Below are positions 9,592-17,377 of a stretch of 64,000 bases of DNA, piece after piece. The position numbers and the translations under genes were made by a program. This DNA is from Bacteroides fragilis NCTC 9343. GTDB taxonomy: Bacteria > Bacteroidota > Bacteroidia > Bacteroidales > Bacteroidaceae. The notes below the pieces were generated by a model. That model made no database searches and was not told the origin of the DNA. It saw only the letters and a program-made list of their open reading frames with translations. Position 1 is the stretch's first letter; the number at the start of each line of letters is the position of its first letter. Location: contig NC_003228.3 of the NCBI RefSeq assembly GCF_000025985.1, positions 5,084,001-5,148,000 of the forward strand, in the 5' to 3' direction.

Positions 9592-10069
9592 TGTCTTTTG
9601 CTGTCTCCTTCTTGATTTCAATTGTTTTATCAATACTTGTTTCTCCACGGTACCAATGGCTGCCACCTGTAAATCCACCGGCTTCTACCTCGACACTATC
9701 CTTAGAATAAGTACCATTGGCATCACCATCCACATCGCGAACGATAAAACGATATTTTTTAGATGGAAACTCCGTCCTTTCAGTAGCAAAAGCTCCATCT
9801 TTATCAGTGATCAACGTATCCGGATAACTGAGCCATTCTTTGCCATCGCCCGTATGCACAGCTCCGGTGACCACTTCTATACCCGGTACAGGTTCCTGCG
9901 TATCCGCATCAATCACTTTGCCCTTCACCCGATATTTAGCAGAAGGCATCCCATATTCTACAGGTATATCTCCACCTCCATTGTCACAAGACACAAATCC
10001 AAACAACATAAGTAATCCTGAAAGCGCCCGATTACTGTATCGTAGCCATTGTTCGTTTTTCTTTTTCAT
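9581..10069 (-). CDS. Lipoprotein partner of the radical SAM enzyme
   Basis: This is a 162-residue lipoprotein. The signal peptide ends in a lipobox with the lipidated cysteine at position 28 (FVSC), followed by a glycine-rich linker (DNGGGD). The mature part begins with a YGMPSAKYRVKGKV stretch resembling the start of a carboxypeptidase-regulatory (Ig-like, TonB-associated) fold with a 'VxGxVxDxxTxxPVPGxxV' pattern. Near the C terminus is a glycine/aromatic cluster (GGFTGGSHWYRGE) that stands out as a possible modification site; this last point is my inference. The stop overlaps the start of the radical-SAM gene, so translation is probably coupled. I find no perfect promoter; the nearest -7-like box is TACTTCTG at 10112-10119 on the minus strand. 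Confidence 0.8.
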   Translation of the reverse strand: MKKKNEQWLRYSNRALSGLLMLFGFVSCDNGGGDIPVEYGMPSAKYRVKGKVIDADTQEPVPGIEVVTGAVHTGDGKEWLSYPDTLITDKDGAFATERTEFPSKKYRFIVRDVDGDANGTYSKDSVEVEAGGFTGGSHWYRGETSIDKTIEIKKETAKDNEK

Positions 10070-10168
10070 ATATAGAATTCGCGTTTAAAGTCCATCTCAT
10101 TTTAATAAACGCAGAAGTAAGTGTAATACTGCATCTGATATCCTTCTTTTTTATTCCGAAAGTAATGT

Positions 10169-12238
10169 TTATTTTTCTATGCGAATACGGGCATCAACGG
10201 CAACAACCTCCTTTTCTGTTGCCAGCAACGGATTTATATCCATTTCTTTGATTTCTGTCGCAAAACGAAGCAGTGTGGATAAGCGTACAATAATTTCTGC
10301 AAATTTATCCTCGTTTACTCCTTTTTGCCCACGAGTTCCCTGTATTATTTTATAGGCCCTGAGGGAATGAATCATCGAATAAGCCTCTTCATAAGATAAA
10401 GGAGCCAAACCGGACGAAACATCTTTCAAAACTTCCACAAAGATGCCACCCAGTCCACAGAGCACCACGTGCCCGAACTTTTCTTCATATTTAGCCCCGA
10501 TAAACAACTCCGTTCCCTTCAGCATAGGCTGCACCATGATAGCACGTGCCTCAGGTATCTGCATCATGCGGTCAAACTCAAACGCCAAATGCTGTTCACC
10601 TTTAATATTGAGTACCACTCCTCCTACATCCGATTTATGAACCGGCCCCACAACCTTGGCCACCACCGGAAATCCACAGCGTCGCGCGAAAGCAAGTACT
10701 TCGTCTTTATTACCCGATACAAATTCTTCGACTACCGGAATACCGGCAGAATGAAGCAACGCCTGAACATAATGGGGTTCGATATAGCCGTTCTGCGGAA
10801 TAGAATCAATAATCCTACGAATGCGGGGTACATCTACACCAAAAAGTTCAATTTCCGGAACAGCAGGTTTTGGAGCATTTATGATACGTGACAAAGCAGT
10901 TCCCAACATCACTTCATCAGCAAAGTTGACATGACCTTTCTCTAAAAAAAAGGCAACCTCTTCACCGGCCGTACGCACAGAAGGAAGAACCGGGAAAAGT
11001 GGCTTTTTACAAGTCAGCATCTTTTGATGCAATACCTCATAAGTCTCAAACATAGTCACTAATCCCGGTGTGCCGAATATGGCGAGAATCGCATCTATGT
11101 TTTCGAACTTTTCTTCACAATAATCAATGGCAATACTTAAGTGCTCGGGGGTTCCGGTTGCCAAAATATCAATCGGATTGCCTACGGAAGCCCCGGGAAA
11201 AAGCTTGCTCTTCAACTCTTCAGCGACCGGACCCTCCAGTTTAGGTACATTGAGTCCACCTTTCGAAAGAGCATCAGTCAGCATCACCCCCGGTCCACCA
11301 GCATGAGTGACAATAGCGAAATTCTTTCCTTTTAACTCAGGCAAAGTAAAAATACAACCGACGGTTGTCAATTCACCCCGCGAATAGCATCGCACTATAC
11401 CGGCTTTACGAAACAAAGCTTCCACAGCTGAATCAGAACTGGCTATAGCTCCCGTATGAGATGATGCAGCGCGACTTCCGCTCTCCGAACTCCCTGCTTT
11501 AATAGCCGCGATTTTACAACCCTTACGAATCAATGAAGAGGCATGGAACAGCAGACGATCCGGATTCTTGATGCTTTCTATATAAATCAACTTGATCTTG
11601 GAGTCTTTCCGGACATCAAAATTTTCGTCCATATATTGCAATACATCTTCTACACCTATTTGCTTAGCATTACCCACCGACCACACAGAATTAAACTGAA
11701 GTCCTTTTGTCACTGCCGATTCAAGAATAAACACCGCAGTAGCGCCGGAACTGGAAATTAGATCTACTCCATGTGGATTCAGATTGGGAATGGGTTGCGT
11801 AAACACACTGTGATGCCAGGTATTCATTAATCCGATGCAATTCGGGCCAATTAATGACGCTCCATATTTATTAACAGTTTCAAGAATGCGCTCTTCCAAT
11901 AAAGCGCCTTCCTGCGTTTCTTCTCCAAATCCGGCCGAAAGAATTATGAAAGCCCGCGTCTGCTTCTCTGCGGCCAGTGTTTCCACCACCTCCGGACAAA
12001 GAACTGCAGGAATAGCAAGAATAGCAAGATCTGTATCGGGTAACTCCTTTGCATCGGCAAAGGAAGGCACTCCCTGCACTTCTGTTTCTTTGGGATTGAC
12101 AGCCCGAAGTTCTCCCTGATAACCACCGTTAATCAGATTCTTCAGAATAGCGCCGCCCGGCTTATGTGTATTGTTCGAAGCCCCCACTACGACAATACTC
12201 TGGGGACAGAGTAACTGAGTTGTAATCATAGATTGCAT
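10169..12238 (-). CDS. ADP-forming acyl-CoA (acetyl-CoA) synthetase, fused alpha/beta
   Basis: The 689-residue protein has the architecture of nucleoside-diphosphate-forming acyl-CoA synthetases: a CoA-binding Rossmann domain at the N terminus (SIVVVGASNN, then IGPNCIGLMN near residue 135), succinyl-CoA-synthetase-like domains with the phospho-histidine loop motif SSHTGAIA near residue 260, and a C-terminal ATP-grasp domain (FPVVAKVVGPVHKSDVGGV near residue 520, KEMDINPLL near 670). The enzyme interconverts acyl-CoA, ADP and phosphate with the free acid, CoA and ATP, making ATP at the end of fermentation. Substrate range (acetate, propionate, branched or aryl acids) cannot be read from sequence. 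It is a single-gene unit behind a strong promoter. The start may instead be the ATG three codons later (12229). Confidence 0.9.
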   Translation of the reverse strand: MQSMITTQLLCPQSIVVVGASNNTHKPGGAILKNLINGGYQGELRAVNPKETEVQGVPSFADAKELPDTDLAILAIPAVLCPEVVETLAAEKQTRAFIILSAGFGEETQEGALLEERILETVNKYGASLIGPNCIGLMNTWHHSVFTQPIPNLNPHGVDLISSSGATAVFILESAVTKGLQFNSVWSVGNAKQIGVEDVLQYMDENFDVRKDSKIKLIYIESIKNPDRLLFHASSLIRKGCKIAAIKAGSSESGSRAASSHTGAIASSDSAVEALFRKAGIVRCYSRGELTTVGCIFTLPELKGKNFAIVTHAGGPGVMLTDALSKGGLNVPKLEGPVAEELKSKLFPGASVGNPIDILATGTPEHLSIAIDYCEEKFENIDAILAIFGTPGLVTMFETYEVLHQKMLTCKKPLFPVLPSVRTAGEEVAFFLEKGHVNFADEVMLGTALSRIINAPKPAVPEIELFGVDVPRIRRIIDSIPQNGYIEPHYVQALLHSAGIPVVEEFVSGNKDEVLAFARRCGFPVVAKVVGPVHKSDVGGVVLNIKGEQHLAFEFDRMMQIPEARAIMVQPMLKGTELFIGAKYEEKFGHVVLCGLGGIFVEVLKDVSSGLAPLSYEEAYSMIHSLRAYKIIQGTRGQKGVNEDKFAEIIVRLSTLLRFATEIKEMDINPLLATEKEVVAVDARIRIEK

Positions 12239-12258
12239 ATTATACGATTATTCATTCA

Positions 12259-12289
12259 CAAATATATTGTTTTAGAAACAACCGACAAA
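12259..12289 (-). promoter_or_regulatory. Bacteroides-type promoter of the acyl-CoA synthetase gene
   Basis: On the minus strand, TTTG (12289-12286), a 19-nt spacer and TATATTTG (12266-12259) give a near-ideal promoter about 20 nt before the start codon. Confidence 0.7.
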
Positions 12290-12418
12290 CAAATCTCACC
12301 TAAAAGATACAAAGCAAGAAGATCTCCGAACTGGCAATATTATCAGGAAATGACTGTTTTTTCCACTACTATCCTTATATATCTCATAAAAAACAGATAT
12401 TAGCAAAAGCCTCATCTG

Positions 12419-13813
12419 TCAATAATACACCGGCTTTCCATCCTCCAACAAGAAAGGACGCTGCATACGGCCCATATAAGTATTTCCACATACAAGAAAC
12501 AAAGACCGGACAGGTACCTCTCCAAAGTCGAGCGTACGAGAATCTTTAGAAGTCACTTCTTTAACCGGTTGCCAGCCGTCTTTCCAATAATACAAAGTAT
12601 ATGCTTCATAACCCAACTCTAAAACCCGCTTTACATCATACGTAAGAATACCATTCAGCACAGTGGTCTGCCGGATCGGAGTAATGAAGTGAATGCTATC
12701 CGGAGTCATCACAAACGGATTCCCTGTCGGAACCAACTTTCCTTTCTTATCCGCCATCTGAAAATAAAGTAATCCGTAAGGTAACACACGGTGCAGCACA
12801 CTGTTGCTTTCTACTCTTCCCTGCGACACTACTTTGAAAGCTCCACGGTTAAAAGTAGCTATATAAGCCACCGTATCCGATGTATGTACAGGTAACCGGA
12901 CACTATCGGACAAATAATATTCGTCAGTTACCTCTTTCAGTAAACGATTGACCAATTGTGTATTCCAACGGTTACGCCCTATTTTCGGCTCTGGCTGACG
13001 TTCATAGCAGACACGCTGTACCAAAGGAGCAATCCATTGATTCCGTTCCGGTTCGCGCTCATAAGGAGAAAAATAGAAAAATTTTCCATTTTCATCGGTA
13101 AAGCTGTTATAAGCATGTCCTCCATTCACTTTGCCATGGTATGGAAGAATATCAAGATTCAGGGGGATACCGACAGCACGCATCAACTGTACAGCATTCA
13201 ACGCCAGATGATCACAGGTGCCCCCTCCCAGCTTTTCTATCAACTCGATAGAGAAGTCCCCCGGTATTTTGGCAGCATCATGAAGATATTTCTTTCCATG
13301 CTGTGAGTTAAAGAAGAAAACAATCTCTCTCATGGTAGCCCCTGCTCGTGCCAACGAGTCGACCGTCATTTTATAACGTGTATAATAGTAAGAACGCCAT
13401 CGGTCCAAAGGCTCCTGTTTTAACCGATAAGGCAATATATTCCGACAAAACTCTCTAAAAGATAATTGTTTGCACCAAGGATACTTTTGCCAGACTTCAA
13501 AAGCCAGATCTATGTTTTCTATCAAATAGTCGGCTGTTATACACGTTAAGTCCGGCTCGGGTTCTTGTTGTATATAACAACTATCACTCTCCCGAAGCAA
13601 ATAACGGATAGTTCCTTTACCAATCATATTTTCAATCAAAAAGCAGGCAGCTTTATGTTTCAACGAATCGCCTTCGTAATGCCCTAATACTTGTTGAAGT
13701 TCCTTCCGATTGTCTCCCGCCAATGTGAGAGCCTGCTCCAATGGCGCATCATGTACCGGGGTGCAAGAGAAACAGAGAAGAAGTAAAAATAATATGCCGG
13801 TAAAATGCTTCAT
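12419..13813 (-). CDS. Transglutaminase-like lipoprotein
   Basis: The 464-residue protein has a lipoprotein signal peptide (LCFSC, lipidated Cys17). A transglutaminase-like core is visible: GGGTCDHL with candidate catalytic Cys200, GGHAYNSFTD with His233 and Asp240, in the Cys-His-Asp order of the papain-like fold. A beta-rich C-terminal domain (about 290-464) follows. Bacteroides encodes many such lipoproteins; they may be proteases, peptide-modifying enzymes or inactive binding proteins. The triad looks intact, so activity is plausible, but the substrate is unknown. A -7 box at 13860-13867 supports the chosen start and transcription as a single gene. Confidence 0.8.
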   Translation of the reverse strand: MKHFTGILFLLLLCFSCTPVHDAPLEQALTLAGDNRKELQQVLGHYEGDSLKHKAACFLIENMIGKGTIRYLLRESDSCYIQQEPEPDLTCITADYLIENIDLAFEVWQKYPWCKQLSFREFCRNILPYRLKQEPLDRWRSYYYTRYKMTVDSLARAGATMREIVFFFNSQHGKKYLHDAAKIPGDFSIELIEKLGGGTCDHLALNAVQLMRAVGIPLNLDILPYHGKVNGGHAYNSFTDENGKFFYFSPYEREPERNQWIAPLVQRVCYERQPEPKIGRNRWNTQLVNRLLKEVTDEYYLSDSVRLPVHTSDTVAYIATFNRGAFKVVSQGRVESNSVLHRVLPYGLLYFQMADKKGKLVPTGNPFVMTPDSIHFITPIRQTTVLNGILTYDVKRVLELGYEAYTLYYWKDGWQPVKEVTSKDSRTLDFGEVPVRSLFLVCGNTYMGRMQRPFLLEDGKPVYY

Positions 13814-13859
13814 CAGGAATCAGTCTTTAGTCTTTTAAGGTTAATAAAATGATCTCTTC

Positions 13860-13867
13860 CAAAGATA
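13860..13867 (-). promoter_or_regulatory. -7 element of the transglutaminase-like gene
   Basis: TATCTTTG on the minus strand, 47 nt before the start codon; no clear -33 box at the usual distance. Confidence 0.45.
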
Positions 13868-14175
13868 TATCGTTTTTTGCAATTATCCGGAGAAAATACA
13901 GCCTTTTTTATCCTGGCAGAAAAATTGGCATCATCGTTTTTGTGCTTCCATACAAAAAACGGTTCTTCTTCAAATTTGGTGGTAAGTTTTCTTTTACTCA
14001 TGGAATCTAATTCAGTTTTCGGAAATGTAAGCCCTCTTTTATAGTTGACAAAAAAGCAAGTATCCCGGCTTTCGCCCGAAGAGTCCATCCGTGAGGTAAA
14101 GAAGCGAATCTTAGACTAAACCATTTGAAAATCAAGATCTTAAAAAAACAAGACTTCTGTCCTTAAAAGCTTTGC

Positions 14176-14293
14176 TTTAACACAGAGTTAAAACTTGTTC
14201 TTTGGATGTGAATAAAAAGTTCTTTAAATGCAAAAGACTTGTTATCTGCGCACAAGAACCTGACAACCTGCAAAGGACATTAACAATGTTAAT
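14176..14293 (+). repeat. Dispersed intergenic repeat, copy A
   Basis: This 118-bp segment matches copy B (46784-46906, minus strand) without gaps over most of its length. Order of parts: a hairpin TTTAAC-ACAGA-GTTAAA (14176-14192), a block around ATGCAAAAG (14228-14236) with TTGTTnTnTnCGCnC after it, and the palindrome ATTAACAATGTTAAT (14279-14293). It lies in a 656-bp stretch (14089-14744) with no gene I trust. One reading frame through both copies gives similar short peptides (N-K-x-F-x-C-K near the start and T-L-T-M-L or A-L-T-M-L later), which is a by-product of the DNA similarity or a tiny conserved peptide. Confidence 0.6.
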
Positions 14294-14627
14294 TGAAGAA
14301 AGGTATAAGGATGAAGATACCGGTTCAGACGGTGTAAACTCACTTCCGAAACTTGAGTTATCTTATTCATCCGATGTCTGTTTTTTTCTTATTAAAGCAA
14401 GCAAAAAGGACAATTATCAACTTGAAAATAAAGAAATAAAGAATTGATCACCAAATTTGAAGAAGAACCCCAAAAACGCATTTCGACCTTCCACCCTCTG
14501 TTTTAGAAGGTAAATCGGGAATAGAAATCTGAAAAGCAGCAAGATAGGATTGCTTTCTTATCCATTTATGTCCTTGAAAGCATTTCATCTTCCTTACTAT
14601 CTTTAGCGGAAACGGTCTGTTCTGTAT

Positions 14628-14673
14628 CTCGTCCCGTATATGCAGGCTGATGAGCCCAGGTATGCGGGACGAG
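14628..14673. other. Long imperfect hairpin in the gene-poor stretch
   Basis: CTCGTCCCGTATA (14628-14640) pairs with TATGCGGGACGAG (14661-14673) over 13 bp with one G-U. The 20-nt loop itself contains GGCT/AGCC. No T tract follows on either strand. It lies 72 nt downstream of the DUF1573 gene stop, so it could stabilise or end that transcript. Confidence 0.45.
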
Positions 14674-14744
14674 GTAAAGAACATATAATATCACCTAATA
14701 TTCTTATACCAAAGATATTACATAACCAGGATGTTCCTTTAGAG

Positions 14745-15608
14745 TTATTGAGCTTTCCCTGATAATTTCACATAAACAGGAGATGACGGGACATTACAAT
14801 AAATAGCAATATCTTTATTAAAATATCCCGGAGATTCAGCTTTATACTTTATTTTAATCACCAAGCTATCTTTCAGGGAGACAGGCCTCCGACTATATTC
14901 TACCGAAGTACAGCCACAAGAAGTAACTATATTTTCAACCGTCAAGGAAACCACTCCAAGATTTTTTATAATCAACATTGCTTCTTTTTCTTCACTCCAA
15001 TCGAAGACTCCCATATCAATCGTTTCGGGTAAGCTTATTTTCGTCTGAATCAAATCTCGACTTTTACATATACTATCAGATAAAATCAAGTTTAAATACA
15101 GAGTCCTCACATTAGGATTATGAATCGGGTTTCCGATAGCAATCACTTTATTTCTATTATCAAGTAGAAAAGTTTGAAAAGCCAAATTGGATGGGATTTT
15201 ATTTATTTTATCGAAAGAGCCTTTTATATCAAGACACACAGGATACGAAAAATCATTATATTCCAAAAGATGAACCATCTCTTTTTTATCTCGAGGATGA
15301 AGAATAAATATAACTTTTACCGTATGATCCGATACAGAATCAAGGTAAGAAATAAAGTCTTTCCAAACGGGCAACTTAAGTTTACACCCCATACAACCAA
15401 TGGAATCGGCATAAGTCACTATTGTATATCGGCTATCTTTAAGAAACCATTTTACCGTATCTTCTCCCATAGTAGTAAATACCAGATCATCAGGATAAAT
15501 AATTTCCTTTCCATCCCACTCATCAATCATATGAGCAATCCGAGATTTATCAGAGTTTTGACAAGATACAAAAAGCAGGATACATACAAAAATAAATATA
15601 GCCCTCAT
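14745..15608 (-). CDS. Thioredoxin-like/DUF1573 lipoprotein
   Basis: I start at the ATG at 15606-15608 (287 residues) because it opens a classic lipoprotein signal (LLFVSC, Cys16); the longer frame adds a second hydrophobic stretch in front. The N-terminal half looks like a thioredoxin-type fold with a redox motif C72-M-G-C75 and a V-I-F-I-L strand after it. The C-terminal 90 residues are a DUF1573 domain, with the hallmark SCGCTSVEY and a beta-sandwich pattern. The gene is divergent from an NVEAL peptide gene and a propeller lipoprotein gene, a combination that recurs in Bacteroides. A role in disulfide handling of the cysteine-rich NVEAL product is an inference from the neighbourhood. Confidence 0.75.
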   Translation of the reverse strand: MRAIFIFVCILLFVSCQNSDKSRIAHMIDEWDGKEIIYPDDLVFTTMGEDTVKWFLKDSRYTIVTYADSIGCMGCKLKLPVWKDFISYLDSVSDHTVKVIFILHPRDKKEMVHLLEYNDFSYPVCLDIKGSFDKINKIPSNLAFQTFLLDNRNKVIAIGNPIHNPNVRTLYLNLILSDSICKSRDLIQTKISLPETIDMGVFDWSEEKEAMLIIKNLGVVSLTVENIVTSCGCTSVEYSRRPVSLKDSLVIKIKYKAESPGYFNKDIAIYCNVPSSPVYVKLSGKAQ

Positions 15609-15750
15609 AAGCAACAAGCATTTTACACAAACCACGAAACCCGAGGCTAAATATACAAAAAAATAGCCACACAAGCCCAAAACAGATAAAATTTTTAATA
15701 AACACGTATATTAACACTGTTTTTTTTTAAAATAAGAAGTAAATATAAAC

Positions 15751-15758
15751 TATATTTG
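15751..15758 (+). promoter_or_regulatory. -7 element of the NVEAL/propeller genes
   Basis: TATATTTG exactly matches TAnnTTTG; a T-rich run about 22 nt upstream may serve as -33. The box excludes the in-frame start at 15756 and supports the ATG at 15786. Confidence 0.55.
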
Positions 15759-15785
15759 CAAATAATAACCTTTAATAAAAATAGT

Positions 15786-16109
15786 ATGAAACAAACTTTA
15801 TCCAAAGCTGTAGTAACTATAATTATAGCATGCACAGCATTGTACGCCTGGAATCATAAGCAACCGGTTTTAACCAATGTACAGTTACAAAATCTGGAAG
15901 CAATAGCCGCCGGTGAAGAAGGGGCATGTATTAGATGGATAGAACAAACGTGTTACTATAGTTTCTCAGAGGAACATGATAATGAACCACATTATGAGTG
16001 CAATGGTTCGAGTGGACAAGCAGGAATGACATCTTGCGGCGTAATAAATAATAAAAAGCCAACATTTGGCTATGTAAAAGGCACTTGTCTAATATGCATA
16101 GAACATTAA
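15786..16109 (+). CDS. NVEAL-family cysteine-rich secreted peptide
   Basis: The 107-residue product starts at 15786, 28 nt after the -7 box. It has a short basic N terminus and a hydrophobic segment (VVTIIIACTALYAW), then the family hallmark at about residues 36-45 (here N-L-E-A-I-A-A-G-E-E, a variant of NVEAL...GE). After that lie six cysteines (GACIRW, QTCYY, YECNG, TSCGV, GTCLICIE), which suggests a small disulfide-bonded domain. The NVEAL family is widespread in Bacteroides and poorly understood. The conserved motif before the Cys domain looks like a leader or processing region, by analogy with precursor peptides. Only 16 nt separate it from the propeller lipoprotein gene downstream. Confidence 0.75.
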   Translation: MKQTLSKAVVTIIIACTALYAWNHKQPVLTNVQLQNLEAIAAGEEGACIRWIEQTCYYSFSEEHDNEPHYECNGSSGQAGMTSCGVINNKKPTFGYVKGTCLICIEH

Positions 16110-16125
16110 CCTTAAAACAAACATT

Positions 16126-17214
16126 ATGAGAAAAGCACTTCTAACCGTTATTTCCTTTACATTGTGTCTGTACATCACCTCCTGTAGCCAATCATCCAAA
16201 CCAGAAAAAGCTAGAACAATAGAAACAATTGCAACGGATGCACAACAGACATTATCTTTTAATCACGAACCTTTATCCATTGACCCAATCGGCATAGGCG
16301 ATATTATTGTCACCGATACATTTCTAATATTAGCTCTAAATAAAGAGGAGAATATGCTGCATGTATACAACCTTCCCCATCTGCAATTTCTTGGAAGTTT
16401 TCAGAAAATAGGAAACGGACCGGATGAAGTTATACTCCCTAGTGCTTTTACACAATGGTTTAACAAGGACGGGCAGATACAACTTGTAATGAGATCCTAT
16501 CAAAAATTCACAGGTTTATTAAATATATCCAAGTCTTTGATAGAAAATAAGGCTATTTATGATAACAAATATACCTATAATGCTCCCAAAGGAAAGAATA
16601 GTTTTCAACAGTCCAGCGTTTCATATCTTTTAGGAGATTCCATATTTCTCATAAACAGGAGTATCATAATGCGTCCACAAGACAATCAAAATGATTTTTT
16701 TGAAGTTTACGATTACAAAAACGACAGCATCCTGCGCAGTTTCTACGCCTCCAATTTCCCCAAGGAGTTGCTAGAACATCACGGAAGAGATCAAGCTTTC
16801 CAAAAAGATATTGCAATCAGCAATGATTGCAAGAAGATGGTCATTGCATACAGATTCCTCAATATGATAAGTATAGTAAATATTGAAAAGGAGGAAATTA
16901 ATAACCTATTCACTGATGGAAATAAATTAAATTGGGAACAGGTAATAGAAGGCACTCCCAAACCTTATTATACCAAAGTACACTGCAATAATGCATATAT
17001 CTGGGCCATGGCAATAGAGGGGGAAGACCCTTCAACATTCCGCTCTCGCCTGGATATCTTTGACTGGAAAGGCAATTATCTATGTAAAGCCCATCTGGAC
17101 AAATGGGTTTCCTCTTTCAGCATAGACGAAAGAAACCAAACCATGTATGCTGTAACTGCAGATGACATGCTTGTTCGATACAACATCAAAGAACTACTGG
17201 ACCAGCTTCCCTAA
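16126..17214 (+). CDS. TolB-like 6-bladed beta-propeller lipoprotein
   Basis: The 362-residue lipoprotein has a signal ending in ITSC (Cys20). The mature part has repeated four-strand blade patterns typical of the Bacteroides 'BF3420/TolB-like' 6-bladed propellers, including IGNGPDEV near residue 105, the same GxGPxE signature as in the protein at 908-2113. It forms an operon with the NVEAL gene; the pairing of an NVEAL peptide with this propeller type recurs in the genus, which suggests that the propeller binds, presents or helps export the peptide (inference). A good terminator follows. Confidence 0.75.
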   Translation: MRKALLTVISFTLCLYITSCSQSSKPEKARTIETIATDAQQTLSFNHEPLSIDPIGIGDIIVTDTFLILALNKEENMLHVYNLPHLQFLGSFQKIGNGPDEVILPSAFTQWFNKDGQIQLVMRSYQKFTGLLNISKSLIENKAIYDNKYTYNAPKGKNSFQQSSVSYLLGDSIFLINRSIIMRPQDNQNDFFEVYDYKNDSILRSFYASNFPKELLEHHGRDQAFQKDIAISNDCKKMVIAYRFLNMISIVNIEKEEINNLFTDGNKLNWEQVIEGTPKPYYTKVHCNNAYIWAMAIEGEDPSTFRSRLDIFDWKGNYLCKAHLDKWVSSFSIDERNQTMYAVTADDMLVRYNIKELLDQLP

Positions 17215-17238
17215 CGGCTTTTCTTCTTCATATAACAG

Positions 17239-17283
17239 CCCCATACTCTGCATTGAATTCAACGAAGAGTATGGGGTTATTAT
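17239..17283 (+). terminator. Terminator of the NVEAL/propeller operon
   Basis: An 11-bp stem (CCCCATACTCT / AGAGTATGGGG, 17239-17249 and 17266-17276) is followed by TTATTATT. Confidence 0.75.
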
Positions 17284-17327
17284 TCAAATCATCCATCTTA
17301 TTTATAAAGAATTCCTCAGAAAGTCGT

Positions 17328-17335
17328 TATCTTTG
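17328..17335 (+). promoter_or_regulatory. -7 element of metG
   Basis: TATCTTTG followed by CA, the same -7 form as in the rRNA promoters, 42 nt before the metG start. The -33 box is weak (TTTA at 17301). Confidence 0.5.
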
Positions 17336-17377
17336 CACGTTCCCAAGTAGATAACAATAAATACACGCAATATATCA

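Noticed and set aside
9592..9678. A 29-codon N-terminal extension of the radical-SAM gene
   Set aside because: The extension lies inside the lipoprotein coding region and lacks any family match; the ATG overlapping the stop is the coupled start.
13813..14088. A 91-codon frame ending at the start of the transglutaminase-like gene
   Set aside because: It runs over the likely promoter of that gene (13860-13867), has no recognisable motif, and its composition is unlike the neighbours.
14202..14447. An 81-codon frame in the gene-poor stretch, similar to a frame at 46582-46875 on the other strand
   Set aside because: The similarity covers only the dispersed DNA repeat; the rest of the two frames is unrelated, so a shared protein is unlikely.
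14448..14684. A 78-codon minus-strand frame
   Set aside because: It passes through the hairpin at 14628-14673 and shows no family features or promoter.
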